64,000 nt of DNA from Trebonia sp964581815 (GCA_964581815.1 CAZORE010000001.1:93346-157345); one strand, 5' to 3'; counted from the stretch's first letter, positions 8,135 through 16,975 are shown. Translations and numbers: made by a program. Notes: generated from the sequence alone by a model not told the origin.

Positions 8135-11100
8135 GTGGCGTCACGCGGATACCTGAGATTCCCCCATGTCACCAATGACACCGTGGTCTTTGTCGCCGCG
8201 GACGACGTCTGGCTGGCGCCGGTCGCCGGCGGCCGGGCCTGGCGGTTCACCGCGGACGAGGCGCCGGCCTCGACGCCGCGACTGACGCCGGACGGCACGC
8301 ACGTGGCCTGGGTCAGCTCCAGGGACGGCACCGCGGAGGTCTACACGGCCGGCCTCGACGACGGGGCCATCACCAGGCTCACCTACTGGGGCACGCGGTG
8401 GGCGCAGGTCAGCGGCTGGACCCCGGGCGGAGAGGTGCTGGCCGTCACTGCGGCGCAGCAGCCGTTCGGGCACTACGTCAGGGCCCGCGCGCTGACGACC
8501 GCGCTGTCGGGCCGCCCGGGCGCGGAGCGGGTACTCCCGTTCGGCCCGGTGTCCGACCTGTCGCTTGGCGCGAGCGGGGCGGGCGGGATGGGCGGGTCGG
8601 GAGGGGTAAGCACAGCCGACACCGTCGGGCTGCTCACCGGCACCTGGGGCGTCTTCGGCACCGACCCGGCCGAATGGAAGCGCTACCGCGGCGGCACGGC
8701 CGGGCGCCTGTGGACCGGCCCCGCGACGGCGATCGGGCCGGGTGCGGCCGACGGCACCCCGGGCCCGTTCCTGCGCGTGCTCGCGGACCTGCCGACGCAG
8801 TTCGCCAGTCCGATGATCGTCGGCGGGCGGCTCGCGTTCCTGAGTGACCATGAGGGCACCGGCAACGTCTACTCCTGCGCGCTTGACGGCAGCGACCTGC
8901 GACGGCACACCGATCACGAGGGCTGGTACGCGCGGCAGGCCAGCACCGACGGGCAGCGGATCGTCTACGCGCGCGGCGGTGAGCTGTGGCTACTCGACGG
9001 CCTTGAGGCCGCCGGGCCGTTCCCGCTCGACATCACCCTCGGCTCGCCGGCCCGCGGCCGGGCACCCCGCCTGGTCACGGCCGAGGACCACGTCGGCTCC
9101 CTCTCGGTTGACCACGGCGGGCGGGCCAGCTCGGTCGAGGTCCGCGGAACCGTGCACTGGCTGACCCACCGGGACGGGCCGGCCAGGGCCGTGTCGGTCG
9201 TGCCCGGCGTCCGGGCCCGCTTCCCGCAGGTACTGGGAACCGGGGGACGGGTCGTCTGGGCGACCGATGCCGATGGCATCGACGCCCTGGAGATCGGCTC
9301 CGGCGACCCGGCCAGCGGCCCCGCCGTAGCCGAAGCTCCGCGGCGGATCGCGGCCGGCCAGGTCGGCCGCGTCACCGGGCTGGCGGCCGCGCCCGACGGC
9401 GCGGCGGTCGCCGTCGCCGCGCAGGACGGGCGGCTGCGGGTCGTCGACGTCGAGTCCGGCCAGGTGCGGGAGGTCGCCGCGTCGGACAACGGCCTCATCA
9501 CCGGTCTCGCCTGGTCGCCGGATTCCGCCTGGCTGGCGTGGTCGCAGCCGACCGGGCACCCGGCCGACTCGAACCTCGGCCAGCTCCGCCGGCTGCGGAT
9601 GGCGCGGGTCGCCGACGACCAGGTATTCGACGCCACCGACGGACGGTTCGCCGACACCGAGCCGGTCTTCACCCTCGACGGCAAGTACCTGGCGTTCCTG
9701 TCGCTGCGCGACTTCGACCCGGTGTACGACGCGCACTTCTTCGACCTCACGTTCCCGTACGGTGCCCGGCCCTACCTGCTGCCCCTCGACGCGACGACCG
9801 CGTCGCCGTTCGCGCCCGAGCTCGGCGGGCGGCCCGTCGGCGAGCCCGCGGACAAGCAGGCGGGCGCCCCGGCGGCGGGCGGCGAGTCCCCGGGGGCCGG
9901 CGATACCGCTGCGGACGCGGCGGGCGGTACTGCCGCGGACGCGCCCGGCGGTACCGCGGCTGGCCAGGCCGACGGTGACGAGCCGGCCGCCGTGCCGGTG
10001 CCGGTCGAGCCCACCGGGATAGCCGAACGTATCGTGGCGATCCCGGTCCCCGAGGGCCGCTACGCCGGCCTGCGCGCGGTGAAGGGCGGGCTGGCCTGGC
10101 TGCGCGAGCCGGTCGCGGGCAACCTCGGCATCGGCGGCGCGCGACCCGAGGACGACGCGCCGCGCCCGAGCGTCGAGCGGTTCGACTTCGCCAGGCGCGA
10201 GGTGAGCGTGCTCGCCGGCGAAGCGGACTGGTTCGAGGCAAGCGGAGACGGCACCAGGCTGGTGACCAGCGATCACGGCAAGCTCACGGTGATCCCGGCG
10301 GAACGCAAGGCCGACGACGACAATCCCGACGACAAGGTCGAGGTCGACCGGAGCCGGGCCAGGTTCCTGCTCGATCCGCCCGCGATGTGGCGTCAGGCCT
10401 ACGCCGAGGCGGCCCGCATCATGCGGCACGACTTCTGGGTGCCCGACATGGCGGACGTGGACTGGGACGCCGTGCAGGACGAGTACCGCCCGCTGCTCGA
10501 CCGGATCACCACCAGCTCCGAGTTCGTCGACGTGCTGTGGGAGCTTTTCGGCGAGCTCGGCACCTCGCACGCCTACGCCCGCCCGGCGGGCGGCGGCGGC
10601 GACGCGCCTAGCAGCATGTCAACTGGGGCGCCCGGCCTGCTCGGCGCGGACATCGAGCGCAGCGGCGACACCTGGCGGGTGACCCGGGTCATCCGCGGTG
10701 ACACCTCCGACCCGCGCGCCCGCGCGCCGCTGGCGGCCCCCGGCGCCGGGATCGCCGCCGGCGACGTGCTGCTCGCCGTGGACGGCCGGCCGGTCGGGCC
10801 TGACGGGCCAGGTCCGCTGCTGACGGGCGCCGCGGGCAAGCCCGTCGAGCTCACGGTCGCGCCCGCCGACGGCAGCCGCCCGCGCAGCGTGCCCGTCGTA
10901 CCGCTGCGCAGCGAGGCCAGGCTGCGGTACCTGGACTGGGTCAGCGGAAAGCGCGCCCAGGTCCGGGGGCTGAGCGGCGGCCGGATCGGCTACCTGCACG
11001 TGCCGGACATGGTGAGCCAGGGCTGGGCGGACTTCCACCGGGACCTGCGCACCGAGATGCTGTGCGACGCGCTGATCGTGGACGTGCGCGGCAACACCGG

Positions 11101-11608
11101 CGGCCATACGTCGGCGCTCGTCGTGGAGAAGCTGGCCCGTAAGGTGATCGCCTGGAACGTGCCAGGCGGCATGCGGCCGGCCACCTATCCGGAGGACGCG
11201 CCGCGGGGGCCGGTCGTCACGGTCACCGACGAGTGCTCGGGGTCCGACGGCGACATCGTCACCGCCGCCGTCCGCCTGCTGCGGCTCGGCCCGGTGGTCG
11301 GCGCCAGGACCTGGGGCGGCGTCACCGGCTACGACGACGAGCATGAGCTGGTCGACGGCACGTCGATGACCGTGCCGCGGCTGGGCTTCTGGTTCGAGGA
11401 GTACGGCTGGGGCGTGGAGAACTACGGCGTCGACCCTGACGTCGAGGTCATCATGTCGCCCGACGACTGGGCCGCCGGGCGCGACACCCAGCTGGAGACG
11501 GCGGTCAGCCTCGCGCTGGAAGCCCTGCAGCAGCGGCCCGCGGTGCGCCCGCCAGACACGCGCACCAGGCCCTCCAGGCGCCGTCCCCCGCTGCCGCCGC
11601 GTGCCTAG
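8135..11608 (+). CDS. tricorn-type protease (S41 family)
   Basis: A 1157-aa homologue of tricorn protease, a cytosolic peptidase that trims oligopeptides released by larger proteases. Order of parts: six-bladed then seven-bladed beta-propeller repeats (residues 1 to about 550; motifs such as VAWVSSRDGTAEVYTA and LAFLSDHEGTGNVYS), a Pro/Ala/Gly-rich linker near residues 565-630, a helical C1 region with the catalytic His812 (GTSHAY), a PDZ domain around residues 830-920, and the C2 domain with nucleophile Ser1037-Asp1038 (SGSDGD), followed by an acidic GYDDEHE segment. Length is near the usual 1050-1100 plus the linker. Homologues are known in Streptomyces. The gene appears monocistronic. Confidence 0.93.
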   Translation: MASRGYLRFPHVTNDTVVFVAADDVWLAPVAGGRAWRFTADEAPASTPRLTPDGTHVAWVSSRDGTAEVYTAGLDDGAITRLTYWGTRWAQVSGWTPGGEVLAVTAAQQPFGHYVRARALTTALSGRPGAERVLPFGPVSDLSLGASGAGGMGGSGGVSTADTVGLLTGTWGVFGTDPAEWKRYRGGTAGRLWTGPATAIGPGAADGTPGPFLRVLADLPTQFASPMIVGGRLAFLSDHEGTGNVYSCALDGSDLRRHTDHEGWYARQASTDGQRIVYARGGELWLLDGLEAAGPFPLDITLGSPARGRAPRLVTAEDHVGSLSVDHGGRASSVEVRGTVHWLTHRDGPARAVSVVPGVRARFPQVLGTGGRVVWATDADGIDALEIGSGDPASGPAVAEAPRRIAAGQVGRVTGLAAAPDGAAVAVAAQDGRLRVVDVESGQVREVAASDNGLITGLAWSPDSAWLAWSQPTGHPADSNLGQLRRLRMARVADDQVFDATDGRFADTEPVFTLDGKYLAFLSLRDFDPVYDAHFFDLTFPYGARPYLLPLDATTASPFAPELGGRPVGEPADKQAGAPAAGGESPGAGDTAADAAGGTAADAPGGTAAGQADGDEPAAVPVPVEPTGIAERIVAIPVPEGRYAGLRAVKGGLAWLREPVAGNLGIGGARPEDDAPRPSVERFDFARREVSVLAGEADWFEASGDGTRLVTSDHGKLTVIPAERKADDDNPDDKVEVDRSRARFLLDPPAMWRQAYAEAARIMRHDFWVPDMADVDWDAVQDEYRPLLDRITTSSEFVDVLWELFGELGTSHAYARPAGGGGDAPSSMSTGAPGLLGADIERSGDTWRVTRVIRGDTSDPRARAPLAAPGAGIAAGDVLLAVDGRPVGPDGPGPLLTGAAGKPVELTVAPADGSRPRSVPVVPLRSEARLRYLDWVSGKRAQVRGLSGGRIGYLHVPDMVSQGWADFHRDLRTEMLCDALIVDVRGNTGGHTSALVVEKLARKVIAWNVPGGMRPATYPEDAPRGPVVTVTDECSGSDGDIVTAAVRLLRLGPVVGARTWGGVTGYDDEHELVDGTSMTVPRLGFWFEEYGWGVENYGVDPDVEVIMSPDDWAAGRDTQLETAVSLALEALQQRPAVRPPDTRTRPSRRRPPLPPRA

Positions 11609-11642
11609 GCGGTCGCCGTGACCCTTTCCCTGTTCCTCGCGC

Positions 11643-12122
11643 GTGAGTGAGGGCGAGCAGGACAGGCTCATTGCCTGGAACCGTGAACTGACAGCCGCTC
11701 ATGAGCGGCTGCGCCAGGCGCTGCGCGTCACCAGGGACGCGCTCGACGCCGGACCCGGCGCCGGGGATGCCGGGCCGCTGGGCGCCGACCTCCTGCTCTA
11801 CTGCCACGGATTCTGCGCCGCGCTCAGCGGGCACCACGTCAGCGAGGACGCGGCCCTGTTCCCCGAGCTGTCAGCGCGCCATCCGGGGCTGAGGCCCGTG
11901 ATCGCGAAGCTTGCGCAAGACCACGAGATGATCGCCGCGCTGCTCACCCAGTTCGGCCACGCGGTCACGGCGGCGGCCACGCCCGGCGAGCTGGCGCGTC
12001 ACCTGGACGGGCTCAGCGCGATCATGGAGTCTCACTTCCGCTACGAGGAACGCCAGCTGCTCGGCGTCCTCGCGGAACTCCGCTTGGCCGCGGACCCGCA
12101 CGCACTCCTCGGGCCGCTCTGA
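11643..12122 (+). CDS. hemerythrin HHE-domain protein
   Basis: A 159-aa four-helix protein with the iron-ligand pattern of hemerythrin-like domains: His in the first helix (AAHERL), HHVSEDAALFPEL, QDHEMI and a final HFRYEER. It probably binds a di-iron centre used in oxygen, NO or redox sensing, or iron handling. The GTG start gives MSEGEQDRL; no strong Shine-Dalgarno is visible. It follows the tricorn gene by 34 bp on the same strand and may be co-transcribed, though no functional link is obvious. Confidence 0.82.
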   Translation: MSEGEQDRLIAWNRELTAAHERLRQALRVTRDALDAGPGAGDAGPLGADLLLYCHGFCAALSGHHVSEDAALFPELSARHPGLRPVIAKLAQDHEMIAALLTQFGHAVTAAATPGELARHLDGLSAIMESHFRYEERQLLGVLAELRLAADPHALLGPL

Positions 12123-12193
12123 CCTGGTCGGCAACTGGAGGCGGACGCCTGCCGGCTTTGCCTCGAAATCCCGCCGTCGAGATCGGCCTTTGC

Positions 12194-13438
12194 TTATGGC
12201 TGGTTGCGGCTTGTCCCGATTGCGCGTCCGGCCAGCAGGTTGTCGGCGAACCCGGCGATGTCCTGGGCGAGCCTGGCATTGGCCCGTGGATGGGGAGTCT
12301 CTGAGTTCGCCAGCTGGCGGACGAGGGCGACTGTTTCCTCGCCGAGGCCGGCGGCCCCGGCGAGCCCCCACGAGCGTCCCTCGGTGACGAGGTGGTTTAT
12401 GGTCATGGCGGCGTGCCGGTATTCGCCGCTGATCGCGAGGGCGACCTCGCCGTCGTTGTGCTGGTGTGCCTGCGGCACGACGTCGTATGCGGGGCTGAGC
12501 GTCATAGGCCCGTCGGGCGGGTGGAGTAGGGAGAGGTTCTTCGCGTGCATGTCGAGGTCGCCTACGGCGGCGGAGAGCACCACATGCTTGAACAGCCGCT
12601 CCAGCGACTCGCGGTCCCCGATGGCGGAGAACACCCGGGCGATGCGCTCAAGGCTGACCTTGCCGCCGTACTTCTGGTACTTCTGGTTACCCGCCGCGCC
12701 GAGGACCTGGTTGAAGTCTTCCTGGTGGATGCGTCCCTGGGGAGCATCAGGTGAACGGTCGTAGCGCTCGATCACCAGGGCCGGCACTCCCGCGAACTCG
12801 TCGATCCAGGAGGAGAAGGAGGTGAGTCCGGCGGCCCGGGCGAAGCGCGCCCCGTATTCCTCGTCGTAGATCGACGTCGGGTAGTCCCGCGACTCTGGCT
12901 TGAGTATATGGGTGGACGGCCAGCCGTCGATCACCCGGTTCCATCCCTCTCCGGTGCGGGCGAGGACGATCTTGTCCTGGACCCCGGCCAGTGAGGTCTT
13001 GCCGCCGGATGGCTTGTTACCGAGCGGGTTGTCCTGCACGTGCTCCAGCAGGCCCGCTACCCCTGCGCTGGACAGGGGCTCCAACGCAGGCCGCCTCGGC
13101 TCGCCCGGGAGATCGGGATCCCAGACCTGCAGAGCCCCGGCGACATCCCGGCCGTAGGCGCGCAGCAGCCCCATGACGTCCTGCTCGGCCAGGCCGGCCT
13201 GCTGCGCGAGGCGGGTGAGCATCCGGCCCTCGGGGAGCAGTTCCCTGAAGAAGTTCTGCCGCCGCTCCCTGCGTGACCGCACCGCCATCACCGTGAGCGG
13301 GATCGCCAGCGACAGCACCGGGCTGTCGAGGCCGAACCGGGCAACCACGGCCGCGTCCGGCAGAAAGTCAAACGTCCGCCATGTCCCGCTGAGCGATCCG
13401 GCCCGCGTCCCGTACAACTCGACGACCAGGTCAGCCAT
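12194..13438 (-). CDS. hipA: HipA-family serine/threonine kinase (toxin of a HipBA-type pair)
   Basis: A 414-aa HipA-like kinase. The N-terminal subdomain (MADLVVELYGTRAGSL to about residue 110) is followed by SLAGVQDKIVL, matching the SxAGxQxK nucleotide-binding loop, then HILKPES, HQEDFNQ, the catalytic GDLDMHAKNLSLL (DxxxKN) and LSPAYDVVPQ (metal-binding DFD-equivalent). Known HipA toxins phosphorylate glutamyl- or other aminoacyl-tRNA synthetases and cause dormancy. All kinase motifs are present, so it should be active. Its start overlaps the hipB end by 8 bp, indicating coupled translation. Confidence 0.9.
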   Translation of the reverse strand: MADLVVELYGTRAGSLSGTWRTFDFLPDAAVVARFGLDSPVLSLAIPLTVMAVRSRRERRQNFFRELLPEGRMLTRLAQQAGLAEQDVMGLLRAYGRDVAGALQVWDPDLPGEPRRPALEPLSSAGVAGLLEHVQDNPLGNKPSGGKTSLAGVQDKIVLARTGEGWNRVIDGWPSTHILKPESRDYPTSIYDEEYGARFARAAGLTSFSSWIDEFAGVPALVIERYDRSPDAPQGRIHQEDFNQVLGAAGNQKYQKYGGKVSLERIARVFSAIGDRESLERLFKHVVLSAAVGDLDMHAKNLSLLHPPDGPMTLSPAYDVVPQAHQHNDGEVALAISGEYRHAAMTINHLVTEGRSWGLAGAAGLGEETVALVRQLANSETPHPRANARLAQDIAGFADNLLAGRAIGTSRNQP

Positions 13439-13670
13439 GCTGGTCCTGCGGGGTGATCGTCGCCGTCAGTTCCATGCCCGTCTCGCGCATCGCCGCGAAG
13501 AGGCGGTCCATCACGATCGACGGCTTGCCCGCCTCAAGCTCCCAGACATACTTCTGCGTGGTCCCGAGCCGCCTGGCCAGCTCACGCTGGCTCAGTCCGG
13601 ACAACAGCCGGGCCTGCTGCAGTATGCGTCCAAGCGACTCGGCGCTGGTTACCTTCCCCGTATAGGCCAT
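13431..13670 (-). CDS. hipB: HipB-like helix-turn-helix antitoxin/repressor
   Basis: A 79-aa XRE-type protein with the HTH at LSQRELARRLGTTQKYVWELEAGK. It would bind and neutralise HipA and repress the operon. I choose the ATG at 13670 because GGGAGG sits about 6 bp before it. An ATG at 13700 would add ten residues but lies inside the operator inverted repeat. It overlaps hipA by 8 bp. The upstream region carries regularly spaced repeats that are probably its own operators. Confidence 0.85.
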   Translation of the reverse strand: MAYTGKVTSAESLGRILQQARLLSGLSQRELARRLGTTQKYVWELEAGKPSIVMDRLFAAMRETGMELTATITPQDQHG

Positions 13671-13687
13671 CCCGCCTCCCGACTCCG

Positions 13688-13753
13688 ATATCGAAGTCAT
13701 GGTAGATGACTACCATATTGAAGTCAATCGAGTTGACGCTGATATGGATGTCA
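13688..13753. promoter_or_regulatory. hipBA operator array: three direct repeats at 27-bp spacing
   Basis: ATATNGAAGTCA-type 12-mers begin at 13688, 13715 and 13742, exactly 27 bp apart (third copy ATATGGATGTCA). In the first two units the repeat extends into an inverted element GTCA-N7-TGAC (13696-13710 and 13723-13737), and ATGGTAG-N4-CTACCAT at 13699-13716 is a perfect palindrome. The array spans the region just before the chosen hipB start and probably the promoter, as expected for autoregulation by HipB/HipA. Confidence 0.6.
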
Positions 13754-13832
13754 GATCTGATTTGGTCGGCCGGGGAGCGCATGATCGTCGGCCAGGCCTG
13801 GACGCTCGGCGTCGTCAAAGGCCCGGGCTACG

Positions 13833-14240
13833 TTACCGGGCGGCCAGTGTCACGGGCGCGGGAGCCAGCACGGCCGACATGCGGGCCATGACGTCGGGGT
13901 TGACTCGGTAGTAAATCCAGGTGCCGCGCCGGTCGGAGCTGATCAGCCCGGCCTCGCGCAAGATCTTCAGGTGGTAGCTGACCGATGGCGGGGTCACGTC
14001 GAACGCCTCCGTCAGGTCGCACACGCACGACTCGCCGCCCTCGTGACAGGCGATCAGCGAAAGCAGCCGCAGCCGCATTGGATCGGCTACCGCCTTGAAC
14101 AGCAGCGCGAGTTCCTGCGCCCCGGCCTCCGGCAGCGGCTCGCGCGCCAGCGGCGCGCAGCATTCACCCGCGCCCTGTTCCGGCGCGCAGCAGCCGCCGG
14201 AGCCCTCGGTCTCCCCGATCGCCAGATCCTGCTTAGACAT
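13833..14240 (-). CDS. ArsR-family metalloregulator with Cys-rich N-terminus
   Basis: A 135-aa ArsR/SmtB repressor: winged HTH with LLFKAVADPMRLRLLSLIA, the metal-site helix ESCVCDLTEAF (Cys-x-Cys), and VSYHLKILREAGLI. The first 35 residues carry two Cys pairs, each followed by Ala-Pro (CCAP twice), which could add thiol ligands for As(III), Cd(II) or a similar soft metal. It is divergent from the ArsI/CadI-like gene with a candidate operator between them, so it probably represses both genes and releases on metalloid binding. Confidence 0.88.
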   Translation of the reverse strand: MSKQDLAIGETEGSGGCCAPEQGAGECCAPLAREPLPEAGAQELALLFKAVADPMRLRLLSLIACHEGGESCVCDLTEAFDVTPPSVSYHLKILREAGLISSDRRGTWIYYRVNPDVMARMSAVLAPAPVTLAAR

Positions 14241-14249
14241 GTCTTTAAT

Positions 14250-14268
14250 TTGACATATCTTCAGTCAA
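14250..14268. promoter_or_regulatory. candidate ArsR operator
   Basis: TTGAC-N9-GTCAA inverted repeat in the AT-rich gap between arsR (start 14240) and the ArsI-like gene (start 14354). It resembles the split imperfect palindromes bound by ArsR-type repressors and is placed to control both genes. Confidence 0.5.
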
Positions 14269-14353
14269 GGACGCAAACTGGCCCCGAGGCTGATTAAAGA
14301 AGTCTCTAACCAAGCGCGGCCGCCGGCCGTCGCCGTCACGGAGGGAACCCGCC

Positions 14354-14812
14354 ATGTCCCGCGTCCAGCTCGCGCTCCGCGTCGCCGACCTGGAAGGCTC
14401 GATCGCCTTCTACTCCAAGCTGTTCGGCACCGAGCCCGCCAAGCTCCGGCCCGGCTACGCCAACTTCGCCATCACCGAGCCCCCGCTCAAGCTCGTCCTC
14501 ATCGAGGGCGCCGCGGGCGAGCCGACCCGCATGGACCACCTCGGCGTCGAGGTCGAGACCGTCGACGAGGTCACCGCCGCGACCGCGCGCCTGTCCACCG
14601 CGGGCCTCGCCACCACCACCGAGGAAGACACCGCCTGCTGCTACGCCGTCCAGGACAAGGTCTGGGTCACCGGCCCCGGCAACGAGCCGTGGGAGGTCTA
14701 CGTCGTCAAGGGCGACGCCGGCACCCTCGACAAGCCCGTCGGCTCGGCGTGCTGCGCCCCCGCCGCCGGCCAGGCCCTCGTCGCCGACATCCAGCAGTCC
14801 CCCTGCTGCTAA
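14354..14812 (+). CDS. arsI: ArsI/CadI-family protein (VOC-fold, probable C-As lyase)
   Basis: A 152-aa vicinal-oxygen-chelate protein: RVQLALRVADLEGSIAFYSKLFG at the start, a metal His in RMDHLGVEV, and adjacent Cys95-Cys96 in the TACCYAVQDKVWV loop. That Cys pair is the hallmark of ArsI, the Fe(II) dioxygenase that breaks the carbon-arsenic bond of trivalent organoarsenicals. The C-terminal tail adds CCAP and a final CC. The related CadI annotation (cadmium-induced) covers the same family. Start by ATG with GGAGGG upstream. No arsB, arsM or acr3 gene lies nearby, so substrate use is inferred from the motif only. Confidence 0.82.
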   Translation: MSRVQLALRVADLEGSIAFYSKLFGTEPAKLRPGYANFAITEPPLKLVLIEGAAGEPTRMDHLGVEVETVDEVTAATARLSTAGLATTTEEDTACCYAVQDKVWVTGPGNEPWEVYVVKGDAGTLDKPVGSACCAPAAGQALVADIQQSPCC

Positions 14813-14952
14813 CGCTGCTGTCGGCAGGTTGCGGCCAGCAGTTCCTCGGCCGCGAAACGTGCCCCGCGGACCCCGCATTGCGCCTAAGCCGCCAGCGGGT
14901 AAGGATTGCCAGGTGCCCGCCAAAGCCCCAGGCTGGTCACCAGGGAGACGTC

Positions 14953-16194
14953 ATGACGGATATCACCTGCCCGGTCGATGAGTCCTTCGACCCGCTGTCG
15001 CCCGGGTACCTGGCCGACCCGTACGCCGTGCTGGCCAGCCTGCCTCACGGTGAGCAGCCCGTCTTCTTCGCCCCGGCCATCGGCTACTACGTGCTGACCA
15101 GGTACGATGACATTGCGGCGGTATTCCGTGACCCAGCCAGCTACTCCGCTGCGATCGCGCAGGCCCCACTCGGCCCGATTACCGAGCAAGCACAGCAGAT
15201 ACTGCGCGGCGCCGGCCACAAGCCCCAGCCGTCCATGGTCAGCCTGGACGAGCCCGAGCACGCCCGGCTGCGCAAGCCCGCCGCCCGCGCGTTCAGCATG
15301 AAACGGGTCACCGCGCTGATCCCGGCCATCGAGGCCACCACCGCCCGCCTCCTGGACGCCGTCGCGGGCCAGCCGGAGTTCGACCTAGTCGCGGCGCTCG
15401 CCTTCCCGTTGCCCGCCAACATCGTGTTCTCCCTGATGGGCGTGCCTGAGGCGGATTTCGGCCAGCTCAAGCAGTGGTGCGGTTACCGGGCCGCGCTCGG
15501 CTGGGGCCGTCCCGCACCGCGGGACCAGGTGGAGATCGCCACCAGCATGGCCGCCTACCGCGGCTACCTCCGCGACCTGGTCACGCGCAAGGCGGCCGCC
15601 CCCGGCGACGACCTGACCAGCGACCTGATCGCGATTCACCACGAGGCCCCGGACCGGCTCACGCTGGACGAGATCGGCTCGATCCTGTTCTCGCTCTCGT
15701 TCGCCGGCCACGAGACCACGACCGGCCTCATCGGCAACACGGTCCGCCGTCTCCTCGAGCAGCCTGGCCGCTGGAGCGAGATCACGCGACACCCTGACCT
15801 GATCCCGGCCGCGGTGGAGGAGACCCTGCGCTACGACCCCTCAGTCCCGGTCTGGCGCCGGGTCACCACCCGCCCGGTCACCCTGGCCGGCCACGAGCTC
15901 CCGGCGGGCGCCCGGCTGTTCCTGTGGCTGGCCGCCGCGGGCCGGGACCCGGCCGCCTTCCCCGAGCCCGACGCCTTCGACCTGCACCGCCCTGACGCCA
16001 GCCGGCACCTGGCCTTCGGCCAGGGCCTGCACTACTGCCTGGGCGCCAACCTCGGCCGGCTGGAGACTCAGGTTGCCGTTTCCGAACTCGCCCGCCGCTA
16101 CCCCGGCCTGCGCCTGGTCCCCGGCCAGCAGCTGACGTTCCACCCCAACATCTCGTTCCGCGGCCCCCAGGTCCTGCGCGTCCAGGCCTGCTAG
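14953..16194 (+). CDS. cytochrome P450
   Basis: A soluble bacterial P450 of 413 aa. The ATG at 14953 follows AGGGAG and gives MTDITCPVDESFDPLSPGYL; the frame is open upstream but that part does not look coding. Motifs: I-helix FAGHETTTGL, ExxR in EETLRYDPS, the PxxxR-equivalent PDAFDLHRPDASRH, and the haem loop FGQGLHYCLGANL with Cys362. The substrate is unknown. No ferredoxin or reductase gene is adjacent, so electrons must come from elsewhere. It follows arsI by 140 bp and may be independent. Confidence 0.93.
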   Translation: MTDITCPVDESFDPLSPGYLADPYAVLASLPHGEQPVFFAPAIGYYVLTRYDDIAAVFRDPASYSAAIAQAPLGPITEQAQQILRGAGHKPQPSMVSLDEPEHARLRKPAARAFSMKRVTALIPAIEATTARLLDAVAGQPEFDLVAALAFPLPANIVFSLMGVPEADFGQLKQWCGYRAALGWGRPAPRDQVEIATSMAAYRGYLRDLVTRKAAAPGDDLTSDLIAIHHEAPDRLTLDEIGSILFSLSFAGHETTTGLIGNTVRRLLEQPGRWSEITRHPDLIPAAVEETLRYDPSVPVWRRVTTRPVTLAGHELPAGARLFLWLAAAGRDPAAFPEPDAFDLHRPDASRHLAFGQGLHYCLGANLGRLETQVAVSELARRYPGLRLVPGQQLTFHPNISFRGPQVLRVQAC

Positions 16195-16246
16195 CCACAT
16201 AGCCCCGACGGGCGTGGTCACCTGGTACGCAAGGTGGCAGGCAGGA

Positions 16247-16624
16247 CTAGAGTCCGCGGGAGACGATGTCGTCCGCGAGTGGGATGATCGCCGCGGTGAT
16301 CTCGGTGACGATCTCCTTGGGGACGCCCGCGTCGGCCAGGGAGCCGGCCAGGTGGAAGGCGACCCGGTCGAAATCCGCCTGGCTGATGCCGCGGCCAGCG
16401 TGCACCTGCCGCATGCTGGCGCCCTGGTAGAGGTTGGGGCCGCCGAGTGCGGCCGCGAAGAATTCGACTTGCCTGCCCTTGAGCTTCCGCATGTTCGCCC
16501 CGGCGAAGAAGCCGGCCAGCTGCGCGTCGGAGAGAACTCGTTCGTAGAAGTCGTCCACGACCGCGGCGAGCGCCGGCTCGCCGCCTATCGCTTCGTAGAC
16601 ATTGGGTTCAGCAGCAGCGGTCAT
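16247..16624 (-). CDS. glbN: group I truncated haemoglobin (trHbN)
   Basis: A 125-aa globin of the 2-on-2 fold with YEAIGGEPALAAVVDDFYERVL at the start (B10 Tyr27), FFAGANMRKLKGRQVEF in the middle and the proximal His75 in RQVHAGRGIS. Group I proteins such as mycobacterial GlbN oxidise NO to nitrate with bound O2. It is divergent from the flavohaemoglobin gene and shares an AT-rich control region with it, which suggests a joint nitrosative-stress role. Confidence 0.9.
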   Translation of the reverse strand: MTAAAEPNVYEAIGGEPALAAVVDDFYERVLSDAQLAGFFAGANMRKLKGRQVEFFAAALGGPNLYQGASMRQVHAGRGISQADFDRVAFHLAGSLADAGVPKEIVTEITAAIIPLADDIVSRGL

Positions 16625-16820
16625 GAGGGTTTATTCCTCTCGTTTATCTACATCATCAGTTCGGCACCCTATCAGCCGATTTGCGGCAGTGATGCGATCT
16701 CCAATGATCCATTTGGGAGCTGCATCATGGCTCAATCCAAGTCATCGAATAGTGTCGAATTATTTTGCCTCACATAATATGACATGCCCACTTACAGGAA
16801 ATATATCCCTTTTGAGCAAG

Positions 16821-16836
16821 TGTGACCTGCGTCACA
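16821..16836. promoter_or_regulatory. Crp/Fnr-type palindrome TGTGAC-N4-GTCACA
   Basis: A perfect 6+4+6 palindrome matching the TGTGA-N6-TCACA consensus of Crp-family regulators, also compatible with the GTG-N8-CAC sites of actinobacterial Crp. It sits about midway in the divergent globin control region, roughly 195 bp from the glbN start and 140 bp from the flavohaemoglobin start. Confidence 0.65.
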
Positions 16837-16864
16837 AAGTGACCTTTCCAGGGACATCGTCCAT

Positions 16865-16876
16865 GTATCGCGATAC
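16865..16876. promoter_or_regulatory. 12-bp palindrome GTATCGCGATAC
   Basis: A perfect self-complementary 12-mer without spacer in the globin divergent region, about 110 bp before the flavohaemoglobin start. It may be a regulator site; no family is assigned. Confidence 0.3.
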
Positions 16877-16903
16877 GGTAACAAATCATTAGAAGCGGCC
16901 ATA

Positions 16904-16917
16904 TTGATCTCAATCAC
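16904..16917. promoter_or_regulatory. FNR/DNR-like box TTGAT-N4-ATCAC
   Basis: Nine of ten consensus positions of TTGAT-N4-ATCAA are present, 58 bp before the chosen flavohaemoglobin start. Together with the upstream Crp-like palindrome this suggests oxygen- or NO-responsive activation by a Crp/Fnr-family protein encoded elsewhere. Confidence 0.45.
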
Positions 16918-16975
16918 TATGGAAATCGCCCTGCGGCCACCGATGTCGCAAATAGTCAAAAGCGGAGACAGCGCC

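Noticed and set aside
13688..13753. 27-bp repeats as origin iterons
   Set aside because: No replication initiator gene or AT-rich melting region is near; location before hipB supports an operator.
16904..16975. Extended N-terminus of the flavohaemoglobin from a TTG at 16904
   Set aside because: It covers the FNR-like box, has no Shine-Dalgarno, and the globin fold starts at 16976, where GGAGA precedes a GTG.
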